NCBI GenBank assembly: GCA_003158505.1
Contig: PMJK01000047.1
Span: forward strand, 10,435 to 48,097
Direction of reading: 5' to 3'
DNA from: Holophagaceae bacterium
GTDB taxonomy: Bacteria; Acidobacteriota; Holophagae; Holophagales; Holophagaceae
Length of the DNA stretch: 37,663 nt
Part shown: positions 1-8,287 of the stretch, piece by piece
How positions within the stretch are numbered: position 1 is the stretch's first letter
Layout of the letters: every line of letters begins with the position of its first letter
Notes under the pieces: generated by a model
What the model was told of the DNA's origin: nothing
The model's input: the letters and a program-made list of their open reading frames with translations, nothing else
The model's database searches: none
Position numbers and translations under genes: made by a program

Positions 1-84
1 CGCATGAAGAAGCGCGTCATCGGCCTGGACCACGGCCGCATCGCCTTCGACCAGCCCGCCCCCACCAGCCTCGTGACAGTCTGA
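1..84 (+). CDS. C-terminal end of an ABC-type ATPase (FtsE-like?), partial
   Basis: The window opens inside a plus-strand reading frame that ends at TGA 82-84. The 27 visible residues contain RVIGLDHGRI, which resembles the end of the ATPase domain of FtsE/LolD-type ABC proteins (a 'R-V-I-x-L-x-x-G-R-I' strand after the H-loop). No Walker or signature motif lies in the window, so the family is an inference from this short tail only. It lies 42 bases upstream of engB on the same strand. Confidence 0.45.
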   Translation, partial: RMKKRVIGLDHGRIAFDQPAPTSLVTV

Positions 85-126
85 CGCGCCGCAGGCTGTA
101 GGCTGAAGATTGAAGACTGGATCCCC

Positions 127-714
127 ATGGCCCAACCCCTCACCGATGCAAGGTTCGTCACGTCTGCAGCCGATGCCAAGAAGCTTGGCGTCTGCCATGC
201 GGAAGTGGCTTTCGTGGGGCGCAGCAACGTAGGGAAATCCTCGCTGCTGAATGCGCTCGCCAACCAGAAGCAGCTGGCGCGCGTGTCCAAGACGCCGGGC
301 CGCACCCGACTCATCAACGTGTTCCTCACGGGCCCGGACCGGTGGATCGTGGACCTGCCCGGCTACGGCTTTGCCACCGGCCCCGCCGCGGAGCGCGCCA
401 CCTGGCAGGCGATGGTGGAGGGCTACCTCACGGGCCGCGCCACCCTGCGCATGGTCTTCGTGCTGGTGGATGCCGAGGTGGGTCCCACCAAGCTGGACCA
501 CGCCATGATCGACTGGCTGCGGATGGAAGGCCTGCCCCACCGCATCGTGGCCACCAAGGCCGATCAGGTGAAGCCCAGCAAGGCCCTCAAGCAGCGCAAG
601 GACGTGGCCGCGGACCTGGGCCTCCAGGCCGGCGACATCGCCTGGGTGAGCGCCGGGAAGGGCACAGGCATTCCGGAACTGCGGCGCGAAGTGGCCGATC
701 TGCTGGTGCTCTAG
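127..714 (+). CDS. engB: Ribosome biogenesis GTP-binding protein EngB (YihA/YsxC)
   Basis: This is a cytoplasmic Era/Obg-class GTPase that helps late 50S subunit assembly. All G motifs are visible in the 195 aa: G1 GRSNVGKS at residues 31-38, G2 region TPGRT at 56-60, G3 DLPGYG at about 76-81, G4 TKAD, and G5 VSAGKG near the C-terminus. The length is normal for EngB. The ATG at 127 has only a weak purine stretch upstream (GGAT), but the N-terminus aligns with the family as expected. The stop at 712-714 overlaps the stop of the convergent VanZ-LpxH-like gene by four bases, so there is no room for a separate terminator between them. Confidence 0.96.
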   Translation: MAQPLTDARFVTSAADAKKLGVCHAEVAFVGRSNVGKSSLLNALANQKQLARVSKTPGRTRLINVFLTGPDRWIVDLPGYGFATGPAAERATWQAMVEGYLTGRATLRMVFVLVDAEVGPTKLDHAMIDWLRMEGLPHRIVATKADQVKPSKALKQRKDVAADLGLQAGDIAWVSAGKGTGIPELRREVADLLVL

Positions 715-1781
715 AGCGTCTCCACCTTTCCATTCCGCCATACCATGAACCGCCCTTCGTGGGCCCAGGGCAGGGCGATGCCGTTGGCTTCCACTTCATG
801 GGTGTGGAAGTGTCCCGTGAGGAAGGTGGTGCCCGGGTGGGATTGGGCAGCACCCCGGAAGGCCTCGCGGGGGAAGGTGAGCTTATAGGTGACATTGGTG
901 GTGCGAAGCTTCCGCTCCATCCATGCGGACACCTTCCGGGCCGTGCCACTGGGCATCAGCCGGAAGGCCAGCCAGAGCAGCCCGGACCGCGAGACGAAAT
1001 TCCACAGGCGGTACTGGCGATCTTCGGTGTTGATCAGGTCACCGTGTTCCCAGGTCAGGGCTTCGCCCTCAAGCCGACCGCCGAGGCCTTCACCCATGAG
1101 GTCAAACCGCCCGGCATGGCGGTCCAGGAAGTACTCGCGGTTGCCCATCCAGAGCCCAACCCAGCGTCCGGCTGCGCGCCGCCGGTCCACCCAGTCCAGG
1201 AAGACTCGCTGGGATTCAGTCTCCATGCCTGGCAGGCCCACCCACACGTCAAACACATCGCCCAGGAAGAGCCAGTCGGCCCTGGGCAACCTGGCCGTGG
1301 CTTCCTCAAGGCCGGTCAGCTCTGAGTTCCAGTGCGGGTCTGCCACGAGGATCAGGTCCTTGGCTGAATCGAACCGCCGGGGTGCCCCACGCAACCAGGA
1401 GAGGGCACCCAGCCTCCGGGTGACGAGGAGTTGGGCGCTGCCGGCCAGGAGGCCCAGGCCTCCGCCCAGGGAGTCCGCCACCCAGTCGCCGAGTTCGCAG
1501 GACCGGCCGGGGACGAACAACTGATGCCACTCGTCCGTGGCGCCGAAGCAGGACACGGCCACGAAGACCAGCAGATGGCGCCGGTACATCGGGAGGCCGG
1601 GCCGATTGAGCCGCAGGGCGAGGTCCAGTACCAGGGCCAGGGCACCAAACACCGAGGCGTGGGCGAATTTGTCCAAGGGCGGCGGCAGCTGGAGGCCCAG
1701 GGGGTAGTGCGACTGGGCGCTCAGCCAGACGATGGTCGCGGCCACAGCCAAGGGGAGGATCCAGAGCCAACGCATGCGCAT
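711..1781 (-). CDS. VanZ-like membrane domain fused to an LpxH-like metallophosphoesterase
   Basis: About 356 aa. Residues 1-125 look like a VanZ family membrane domain: a first hydrophobic helix, then SAQSHYP, DKFAHASVFG and DEWHQLFVPGRSCELGDWVADSLGG, the classic VanZ signature. The rest, after a short linker, carries metallophosphoesterase motifs arranged as in UDP-2,3-diacylglucosamine hydrolase LpxH: DPH, GDVFDVW, GNRE, EHGD and GHFHTHE, so all metal-binding motifs appear intact. LpxH removes UMP from UDP-diacylglucosamine in lipid A synthesis. Whether this protein does that or acts on another substrate is unknown. The frame opens at a GTG (1796), but ATG at 1781 follows a GGATGG stretch and is preferred. 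I know VanZ and LpxH as separate proteins, so the fusion is unusual. Confidence 0.85.
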   Translation of the reverse strand: MRMRWLWILPLAVAATIVWLSAQSHYPLGLQLPPPLDKFAHASVFGALALVLDLALRLNRPGLPMYRRHLLVFVAVSCFGATDEWHQLFVPGRSCELGDWVADSLGGGLGLLAGSAQLLVTRRLGALSWLRGAPRRFDSAKDLILVADPHWNSELTGLEEATARLPRADWLFLGDVFDVWVGLPGMETESQRVFLDWVDRRRAAGRWVGLWMGNREYFLDRHAGRFDLMGEGLGGRLEGEALTWEHGDLINTEDRQYRLWNFVSRSGLLWLAFRLMPSGTARKVSAWMERKLRTTNVTYKLTFPREAFRGAAQSHPGTTFLTGHFHTHEVEANGIALPWAHEGRFMVWRNGKVETL

Positions 1782-1817
1782 GACCCATCCAAGCACAGGC
1801 TGGCGCGGACGTCTGCT

Positions 1818-2306
1818 CTATTTCAGGGCAGCCACTCCTGCCGTGGCGCACTGGTTATCGTGCTCGCTGGTATCGCCGGAGACCCCGATGGCGCCGATGA
1901 TTTTGCCATCCACGATGAGGGGCTGGCCGCCCTCGACCGGCATCGCGCCCTGAAGCCGAAGGATCCGGAGTCCGGCCCCGCCTCCCGCCACGGCATCCTG
2001 GAAGGCCTTGGTGGGGCGTTTGTAGAGCACGGCGGAGCGGGCCTTGTCGATCGCCACAGTGGCGCTGGCGATCTGGGTGTTGTCCATCTTCTCGTAAAAG
2101 ACAAGGTTGCCGCTGGTATCGACGATGGCGATGGCCATGGTCCAGTTGTTTTTGGCAGCCTCCGCCCGCGCAGCGGCAGCCGGCTTTTTGGCGTCTTCCA
2201 GACTGATTGGCGCTCCATACGGATTGGGCATCTGGGCCAGCAGGCTCCCGCCACAGAGGGCGAGCATGGCCATGAACAAGGGGATGCGCTGGGATCTTGA
2301 TGACAT
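1818..2306 (-). CDS. Secreted GlcG/HbpS family protein (DUF336)
   Basis: The 162 aa protein begins with a signal peptide (hydrophobic stretch FMAMLALCGGSLLAQ). It continues with the GlcG/HbpS heme-degrading or heme-binding fold: AIVDTSGNLVFYEKMD, IDKARSA, GGQPLIVDGKIIGAIGVSG and a final acidic/His segment. Members bind heme or small metabolites; the ligand cannot be told from the sequence. The start at 2306 is chosen because AAGGAGG lies six bases upstream. The frame is open to 2369, but the extra residues precede a good signal peptide. It stands alone, tandem to the VanZ-LpxH-like gene 36 bases downstream. Confidence 0.88.
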   Translation of the reverse strand: MSSRSQRIPLFMAMLALCGGSLLAQMPNPYGAPISLEDAKKPAAAARAEAAKNNWTMAIAIVDTSGNLVFYEKMDNTQIASATVAIDKARSAVLYKRPTKAFQDAVAGGGAGLRILRLQGAMPVEGGQPLIVDGKIIGAIGVSGDTSEHDNQCATAGVAALK

Positions 2307-2461
2307 AGCTGGCCTCCTTATGTGTGGTAGCCCACGGTGGTTCGGCAGTCCCGCCTTGTCAAGAACCATTCACCTAGGGGCCGGCCTGAACAGGGTGCCG
2401 GGCTTCAGACGGACAGGCCCGGCCTCCATGCCGTGCTAGGGTGGCTGGGTCAGGTGCCGAC

Positions 2462-3601
2462 ATGATCCGAACCCTGGTTGCGGTGGCCTTTTTGCTCGCC
2501 GGGTTGCCGGGGCGAGGCCAGGCCTCCTTGGCACTTCTTCCGGCGCCCCGACCTAGCCTTGGGGAGGTGCGCAAGGGCATGGGCATTCCGTCCACAGACG
2601 ATGTCCGGGGCCAGCAGGACGCCATCGGCTTCGCGTCCAGGGCCGATCAGATGGCCCTGGTCTGGGAATGGTCGGCCCGGCCGCCCCTGCCCGAGGCTCT
2701 TGGCCCAAAACCGGCCCCCGGCGTCCTCGGCGCCATCTGCCCCCATGACGACTACCTCTTCGCCGGGCGCGTCTACCGTCAAGTGGTGCCGCTCGTCACC
2801 GCCCGGACCATCGTGCTGGTGGGGGTCTTCCACAAGTACCGCCGCTTCGGCGCCAGGAATACCCTGGTCTTCGATCCCTACCGCGCCTGGCGCTCCCCCG
2901 ATGGCGAGATCCGGGTGTCTGGGCTGCGAAAGGAACTTCTGGCCCAGCTGCCGCCCTCGGATGTCATCCAGGACGCCGCGATGCAGGACAGCGAACATTC
3001 CGTGGAGGCCATCGCCTACTGGCTGAAGCACCAGGACCCCAGCGTGGAAATCGTGTCCATCCTCGTGCCGTCGGCCTCGTTTCCTCGCTTTCGGGAACTG
3101 GCCTCCCACCTGGGGCATGCCTTGGCGGCCTCCATGCGGAAACGCGGATGGACGCTCGGTCGGGATGTGGCCATCGTGATCTCCTCGGACGGCATCCACT
3201 ACGGGACCGACTTTGCGTACGCGCCCTATGGGGAAGGCGGGGTGGACGCCTACCTGAAGGCCGTGGCGAGGGACCGCGAGCTGCTGACGGGGCCCCTGGC
3301 CGGGCCCGTTTCCCCGGAGAAGGCCGAGGCCTTCTACTCCACAGTGGTGGATCCCCAGAACCCCGACGCCTACCGCATGCCCTGGTGCGGACGCTTCTCC
3401 GTCCCTTTTGGACTGCTGCTGCTAGGCGAGACGGCGCGGGAGTTCGGGCTGCCGCCTCCGGAGGGATCCCCCATCGCCTTCGGCACGTCCATCAGCTTTC
3501 CCGAACTGCCCGTGAATCCCCTCGGCATGGGCGCGACGGCCCCCGCAAACCTGTACCACTTCGTGAGCTACCCGGGCGTGGTGTTCACCGGTGGAAAGTG
3601 A
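2462..3601 (+). CDS. Secreted MEMO1 family protein (AmmeMemoRadiSam system protein B-like)
   Basis: About 379 aa. After a signal peptide (MIRTLVAVAFLLAGLPGRGQA) the protein shows the MEMO fold landmarks: PHDDYLFAG (family PHAGYxYSG), DSEHSVE (family EHSxE) and SSDGIHYG (family SSDLSHY). MEMO proteins resemble extradiol dioxygenases, and the two His motifs correspond to the metal or nucleophile site. Here the usual first PHAGY His-Ala is His-Asp. Predicted export is unusual, because most MEMO proteins are cytoplasmic. A GTG at 2441 would extend the frame by seven residues, but the ATG at 2462 gives a clean signal peptide. No radical-SAM or AMMECR1 partner is adjacent, so the function is open. 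Confidence 0.82.
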   Translation: MIRTLVAVAFLLAGLPGRGQASLALLPAPRPSLGEVRKGMGIPSTDDVRGQQDAIGFASRADQMALVWEWSARPPLPEALGPKPAPGVLGAICPHDDYLFAGRVYRQVVPLVTARTIVLVGVFHKYRRFGARNTLVFDPYRAWRSPDGEIRVSGLRKELLAQLPPSDVIQDAAMQDSEHSVEAIAYWLKHQDPSVEIVSILVPSASFPRFRELASHLGHALAASMRKRGWTLGRDVAIVISSDGIHYGTDFAYAPYGEGGVDAYLKAVARDRELLTGPLAGPVSPEKAEAFYSTVVDPQNPDAYRMPWCGRFSVPFGLLLLGETAREFGLPPPEGSPIAFGTSISFPELPVNPLGMGATAPANLYHFVSYPGVVFTGGK

Positions 3602-3676
3602 GCTGAAACAGGCCGATTTTCATGCGTGATTGAAGACCACTGCGGTCCAATCGTCAGGATGTCCAGGAACCACTCC

Positions 3677-5971
3677 TCAGGCCTTGGTGGTCCAGGACAA
3701 CAGCGGTTGACTGGTGGGAAGGGACTGAATGTGTTGCTTGAGCTCTTCAAGGCTGAAGGGCTTGGCCAGCAAGGTGACGTGTGGATACGCGTTCACCAGG
3801 TCCAGAGCCGTCTGGTCTGCTCGACCTGTCGCCAGCAGGACCGGAACGGTCGGACACAGGATTCGAAGTCGCGGCAAGGTTCCGGTTCCCCCGAGTCCCG
3901 GCATGTTCAAATCGAGAATGACCAGGTCGGGCTGGACTCCCGCTTCGATTTTCGCTAGGGCTTCCTCTCCGCTGTGCACCGGAATGACAAGGTGCCCCAC
4001 CGCCTCCAGCAGCGTCTCTGTGGTGGTCCGCACAAGGTCATCATCGTCCACAAGAAGCACGCACAGGCTTCTCGAAGATAGCTCGGATTGTCCCCTCTTA
4101 CATATGCTCGCTTTTTCGAGGCCGGACATGTAGGCGGGGAATCGAATCCTTACGATGGTTCTGAGGCCGGGTTCGCTTTCCAGATCCATCTGGCCGTGGT
4201 GGGCCTTAACGGTGCTGTAGACCAAGGAAAGGCCCAGTCCCGTCCCCTTCCCCGGTTCTTTGGTGGTAAAGAAAGGAACGACGGCTTTTTCAAGAATATC
4301 CTCGGTCATGCCGCAGCCCGAATCCTCGACTTCAACTTCGACCCAGTCCACGCCTAGATTGCGGGTTCGGACGATGAGGGTTCCCGAGTCGGTCATGGCG
4401 TCCACGGAATTGACGCAAAGATTCATGAATGCATTGCCCAAGGCACTGGCATCACCGCGCATGGGACGGAGGTCATCTTCGAGATTCATCACCAGGCGAA
4501 CCTTAGACAAGGCGGATTGCTCCAGGAGCTGAACATTCTCATGAATGATCTCATTCAGGTTCAGTTCGCATTCCTCGGCTGGACTTCTCCGAGCGAGGTT
4601 CAGCAGACTCCTCACCATCTTTGCCCCACGCTCAGCGGCCTTGATGATGGTGCCCAAGGTTCGGTGAGAGGGGCTATTTGCCGGAAGGGACTGAATGTTG
4701 GCGGAAGCCAACCCGAGGATGGCCCCAAGAACATTGTTCATGTCATGCGCGACACCCCCGGCCAAGCTGCCGAGGTTTTCCAGATGCTGGACTTGTTGGA
4801 GCTTCGCCTGGAGTCTTGCATTCTCTTCTTCCGACGCTTTGCGCTCGGTAATGTCGGTGATCACCCCAACGAGCGCATTCAGGCTTCCGTCTGCATTGTT
4901 CAGCCGCTTTCCTGAAAAGTGCCCCCAGAAGTCGGTGCCGTCCAGCCGGATGTAGCGCCGTTCTGAAGAGACTGTATCCAAGCCGCCATACAGGACCTGC
5001 TGGAGCCGCTCTCCCCCAGCCTGTTTTTCGGATTCGTGGATATGGCCGGTGTAATGCGTCCCAACCACCTCCTGAAGCGTCGTCCCGAACATTTCGGCCA
5101 TCCGGTTGTTGGCATAGCGGATGGTGCCTTTGGGAGAGACCAGGATGATGCCCGCTTCCGAGGCATCGAAGATGGTTCTCAACTGCTCTTCGCTCTCCCG
5201 CAGCGCAGTCTCGGCTAGCCCCCGCTCTTGGAGTCGATTCAGATTCGATCTGCCCGCCAGCAGGATCGCCATCAGGCCCAATACCCAGATGACCCAGATC
5301 CCAATGGTCGTCGTCACATTGTGAATGCCGCTGGTCAGGAATGAATCCTGGTTAAGTGGAATCGTGAAGCTGATCCCACCCCGGATGTCCCCGACTTTGA
5401 ACCCTTGGGCCGCATGACAACGCAGGCAACCCTCCAAAGTGACCAGCGCACCCATGAAGCGGAGCCGAGAGTGCCCCGACAGGGTCGATACCTCCCAGTA
5501 CTCCCGGGGACCGGTTTCGAGTTTGTGTAGGGCTTTCTGCTCCCAGGCGTCTCCCATATTTTCTGAAAACAGTGGTCTTAGGCTGGCCATGTGTCCCTGC
5601 AACTCAGGGACAGGAATACCCAACTCGTGCATGAATTGGGTCATGTGGGCCGGATTGCCCATGGCGAAGGGCATGTCACCAGCTGCGTTGTTTCCGCGGT
5701 CTGGCGGGTCGAGTCTGTGGGGATTGGGACGATTTGGTTCATCCGGCAGGGCATACCCACTGCCAGATTGATTGATCAGCATGCGGACCATCACGTCCTT
5801 CTGGAAGTTCTCCCGGGCCCGGCTCAAGGCGTTGTCACGGCTCTCCCGATAGGAGTAGTAGGCTCCGAGACCCACGAAGGCAAACATGCCCAGGGTCCAA
5901 AGAACCGCTCGTGACATCACCTGCCTTCGCAGGTGGCGATCGGTCATTAGTTCCTTGGACCAGTGAGCCAT
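3677..5971 (-). CDS. Hybrid sensor histidine kinase with periplasmic c-heme (DUF3365/Tll0287-like) domain
   Basis: 764 aa. Domains in order: transmembrane helix at about 22-41; periplasmic domain about 42-218 with a heme c attachment motif CLRCH at 182-186 followed by GDIRGGISFTIPL, typical of DUF3365 heme sensors; second transmembrane helix about 220-240; PAS about 260-375; HisKA with phospho-acceptor His409 in GVAHDMNN; HATPase with N-box NLCVNSVDA (517-525), DSGCG (550-554) and GKGTGLGLS; and a C-terminal receiver with DDDD at 642-645, Asp687 and Lys737. It probably senses redox state or a gas or ligand at the heme and passes phosphate to its own receiver. A second possible start, M9 at 5947, has AAGGA just upstream and may be the true one. 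The gene is monocistronic in this view and no separate output protein is adjacent. Confidence 0.93.
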   Translation of the reverse strand: MAHWSKELMTDRHLRRQVMSRAVLWTLGMFAFVGLGAYYSYRESRDNALSRARENFQKDVMVRMLINQSGSGYALPDEPNRPNPHRLDPPDRGNNAAGDMPFAMGNPAHMTQFMHELGIPVPELQGHMASLRPLFSENMGDAWEQKALHKLETGPREYWEVSTLSGHSRLRFMGALVTLEGCLRCHAAQGFKVGDIRGGISFTIPLNQDSFLTSGIHNVTTTIGIWVIWVLGLMAILLAGRSNLNRLQERGLAETALRESEEQLRTIFDASEAGIILVSPKGTIRYANNRMAEMFGTTLQEVVGTHYTGHIHESEKQAGGERLQQVLYGGLDTVSSERRYIRLDGTDFWGHFSGKRLNNADGSLNALVGVITDITERKASEEENARLQAKLQQVQHLENLGSLAGGVAHDMNNVLGAILGLASANIQSLPANSPSHRTLGTIIKAAERGAKMVRSLLNLARRSPAEECELNLNEIIHENVQLLEQSALSKVRLVMNLEDDLRPMRGDASALGNAFMNLCVNSVDAMTDSGTLIVRTRNLGVDWVEVEVEDSGCGMTEDILEKAVVPFFTTKEPGKGTGLGLSLVYSTVKAHHGQMDLESEPGLRTIVRIRFPAYMSGLEKASICKRGQSELSSRSLCVLLVDDDDLVRTTTETLLEAVGHLVIPVHSGEEALAKIEAGVQPDLVILDLNMPGLGGTGTLPRLRILCPTVPVLLATGRADQTALDLVNAYPHVTLLAKPFSLEELKQHIQSLPTSQPLLSWTTKA

Positions 5972-6307
5972 GGCGTCATGCCCTAAGCGCGGTAGGTTGC
6001 TGATGCAGTTAAAAAAGGAAGAGTCGCATTCAGGTCATCTTGCCGACGCGGGTACCCCACCGACTACCTAGAGGTCATCCCTGAACTCATCGGAGTGATG
6101 AAGGTTTCGCGTAAAAAATGTCATTTCACTTGATTATATATATTTGGGAACACTTGGCTCTGTTCCTTCTCCAACCTTGGGTCCGACCTCAGGCTTAAAT
6201 CAGTAAACCTAATTTATAGAGTAGATTGTGTTAGGCAGCGGCAGCCCCCATGAGCCCAGGCCCAGTCGGCGAGGCTCCCTCAACGGATAGGTCGGACCTC
6301 CCTCGTA
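5972..6307. other. AT-rich intergenic region upstream of the hybrid kinase
   Basis: No convincing gene lies here. The segment 6000-6240 is clearly more AT-rich than its surroundings. On the minus strand it contains a TATAAT at 6138-6133 that could serve as a -10 for the hybrid kinase, but I see no good -35 at the right spacing. The right end (6240-6307) is GC-rich and abuts the stop of the DUF218 gene. The two flanking genes are both on the minus strand. Confidence 0.5.
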
Positions 6308-7057
6308 TCAATGGCCAACCAGTCGTCCAAGCATTTCCCAGCAGGCCAGTTGGGTTTTCTGGAACCCCTCCTCCTGGGGAACGATGTGCCAAAGCTGAAA
6401 GCGAGGGATGCGCCCCCGTTCATCGCTGGGAATGGGCAGAACGTCAAGGCCCGCCCGCTGGGCCAAGGCCATGGCCCTGGGCAGGTGCCAAGCGGAACTG
6501 AGCAGTCCAACCCGATGCCAACCCTCTTGGACCATTAGGCGCCCATAGGCCTGGATCTCATCCCGAGTGATGAAGCATGGCTCTTTGATATCACGGATGG
6601 CGCTGCTTGGAATGCCCAGGCTCTTCCAGATTTCGCGGGTTTCAGCACCAATATTCCGGCGGCCGCTCCGGGCATCATCCGACGTACCACTCGCCACCAG
6701 GCACCTCACCTTTCCTGCGCGCCACAGGCACGCGGCCTCGATGATGCGATCCCCGCTCACACCGAGAAAGGGACGCCCCCGTTCATCCACCTGGCTTCCC
6801 CCGCCCAGGACGAACAGGGCGTCCAAGGGGGCGGCGTTTTCGGGGAAGGGAGGAATGGTGGACTCCAGGCGGTTCATCAGCAAGGCGCCCACCTGCGGGT
6901 TGCCCGCCAGGCTGAACCCCAGGAAAAGGAAGGCGAGGAAAGCGCCCAGGTCTCGCATTCGTCGCTTGAAGGCCCAGAACATTGCCAGTAGAAGCCCAAG
7001 CCAGAGCAGGCCGGTGGGCATGCAAAGCATTCCGATAAGTTTGGTGAAGGCGAGCAT
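6308..7057 (-). CDS. DUF218 membrane protein (YdcF/ElyC/SanA-like)
   Basis: 249 aa. Two hydrophobic helices (about 7-27 and 36-55) are followed by a soluble DUF218 domain: LFVLGGG, SGDRIIEAACLWRAGKV, VASGT, ETREIWKSLGIP and LLSSAWHLPRAMALAQRAG, the usual ordered motifs of the family. E. coli members ElyC and SanA affect cell-envelope integrity and lipid-linked precursor use; the biochemical reaction is not established. The start at 7057 has TGGAG two to seven bases upstream. The gene is downstream of the DMT permease gene on the same strand with a 58-base gap and may be co-transcribed with it. Confidence 0.88.
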   Translation of the reverse strand: MLAFTKLIGMLCMPTGLLWLGLLLAMFWAFKRRMRDLGAFLAFLFLGFSLAGNPQVGALLMNRLESTIPPFPENAAPLDALFVLGGGSQVDERGRPFLGVSGDRIIEAACLWRAGKVRCLVASGTSDDARSGRRNIGAETREIWKSLGIPSSAIRDIKEPCFITRDEIQAYGRLMVQEGWHRVGLLSSAWHLPRAMALAQRAGLDVLPIPSDERGRIPRFQLWHIVPQEEGFQKTQLACWEMLGRLVGH

Positions 7058-7115
7058 GGCTCCATTCTGACCTATGGACGGTCAGGCCCGCCCATTCCCC
7101 TGCCAAGTCCGGCAG

Positions 7116-7958
7116 TCATTTCCAGCCCAGCCCCATCGCCCCCAGCGTCACCAGCACCACGCCGATCCATTGACGCACGCCGGGGCGTTCGCCGAGGGCC
7201 AGTGAGAAGATCACGGTGAACGCCACGGAAGTATTGCGAATCGTGGTGACCGCCGCGGCCCCTGTCATGGAGAGGGCCACCAGAAACAGGCTGAACCCCA
7301 GGGCGCACAGGAAGCCCGCCACAAGCACCAACCCCGGTTCTTCGGGGAGGACGCGGAACGCCGCGAGCCCCCTTCGCCGAATCCGCACGAGGGTCTGGAT
7401 GGGCAGACCGACGGCCATCGAAAGGCTGTAGAGCGCCAGCGGATGGGCCCCGTGGGCCAGGGAAAGTTTGTAGAACAGGATATAGCCCGCGATGAAGATC
7501 CCGGTGAGCAAGGCCCAGGGCAAAGCCCCACGGCTCCTTTTCCCCCCGGAAGATGACCCCAAGAGTGCCAGTCCGGTGCAGACTCCGATCACGCATACCA
7601 GGGAATTCCAATGGAAGGACTCGGCCATGAACAGCATGGAAACTGGCCACAGGATGGCGATGGAGCTACCTCGCATCCAGCTATAACTCCAACCTAGAGG
7701 CGCCCTCTCCAGGGTACGCACCAGCCCGACGAAGTAGCTGCCCTCGCACACACCCGCGGCCAACCCCCAAAGTACAGCCTGGGCGCCGGGGAAGGCCTTG
7801 CCTGGAATGAATGGGATGGCCGCCGCCGTGAGCAGCATGGACACCGCGAAAACCCCGGCAGAGGCGGAATCCAGGTCCTTGTTCTTCTTCAGCATCACGT
7901 TCCACAAGGCGTGGATGATCGCGGACGCGAATGCAAGAAGTAGCGCCGTCTGCGGCAC
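7116..7958 (-). CDS. EamA/DMT family permease
   Basis: 280 aa, almost wholly hydrophobic with about ten predicted membrane helices in two EamA repeats. The N-terminal repeat begins HALWNVMLKKN, and the second ends in IRNTSVAFTVIFSLALGERP followed by QWIGVVLVTLGAMGLG, the typical 'E-R' and final glycine-rich helix of drug/metabolite transporters. The substrate cannot be predicted. It starts with GTG at 7958, supported by GGAG five bases upstream. It lies directly downstream of the two tRNA genes and a hairpin. Confidence 0.88.
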   Translation of the reverse strand: MPQTALLLAFASAIIHALWNVMLKKNKDLDSASAGVFAVSMLLTAAAIPFIPGKAFPGAQAVLWGLAAGVCEGSYFVGLVRTLERAPLGWSYSWMRGSSIAILWPVSMLFMAESFHWNSLVCVIGVCTGLALLGSSSGGKRSRGALPWALLTGIFIAGYILFYKLSLAHGAHPLALYSLSMAVGLPIQTLVRIRRRGLAAFRVLPEEPGLVLVAGFLCALGFSLFLVALSMTGAAAVTTIRNTSVAFTVIFSLALGERPGVRQWIGVVLVTLGAMGLGWK

Positions 7959-8004
7959 GAGAACTCCACGGTGCCCGCAGAACGAGCAGGCTCTTTATAG
8001 CAGT

Positions 8005-8026
8005 GCGGCCACCTTGCGGTGGCCGC
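8005..8026 (-). terminator. Hairpin downstream of tRNA-Glu
   Basis: This is a perfect 9-bp stem (GCGGCCACC / GGTGGCCGC) with a four-base loop that reads GCAA, a GNRA tetraloop, on the minus strand. It sits two bases beyond the tRNA-Glu CCA end, so it probably stops or processes the tRNA transcript. No U-run follows on the minus strand, so intrinsic termination is uncertain. Confidence 0.55.
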
Positions 8027-8028
8027 TT

Positions 8029-8103
8029 TGGTAGTCCCAAGGGGAATCGAACCCCTGTTCCCGCCGTGAGAGGGCGGTGTACTGACCGCTATACGATGGG
8101 ACC
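8029..8103 (-). tRNA. tRNA-Glu (anticodon CTC), CCA encoded
   Basis: 75 nt on the minus strand. The acceptor arm GGTCCCA pairs with TGGGACT (last pair G-U), the discriminator is A, and the CCA end is encoded. The anticodon stem CCGCC/GGCGG encloses loop CTCTCAC with anticodon CTC (Glu, codon GAG). The T arm AGGGG-TTCGATT-CCCCT is intact. It lies 17 bases downstream of tRNA-Gln in the same direction, so the two are likely one transcript. Confidence 0.95.
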
Positions 8104-8120
8104 ATCGATCAAGTTGTGAA

Positions 8121-8195
8121 TGGTTGGGGAGGAAGGATTTGAACCCTCACCTGACGGTACCAGAAACCGTTGTCCTACCATTAGACCACTCCCCA
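8121..8195 (-). tRNA. tRNA-Gln (anticodon CTG), CCA encoded
   Basis: 75 nt on the minus strand. The acceptor arm TGGGGAG pairs with CTCCCCA, followed by A and an encoded CCA. The anticodon stem ACGGT/ACCGT encloses loop TTCTGGT, giving anticodon CTG (Gln, codon CAG). The T loop is TTCAAAT. The U1-A72 start is typical of bacterial tRNA-Gln. No integrase or attachment repeat is visible beside it. Confidence 0.95.
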
Positions 8196-8287
8196 ATGAG
8201 TGGAAGATCCACTGTACCAGGTGCGGGACAAAAGACAAGGGGCGGTTCTGCCGATGAGGAGGTAGCCTTCCTGGCAGAGGTATTCAG

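Noticed and set aside
8029..8195. tRNA genes as an integration site for a mobile element
   Set aside because: No integrase, direct repeat or foreign base composition flanks them.
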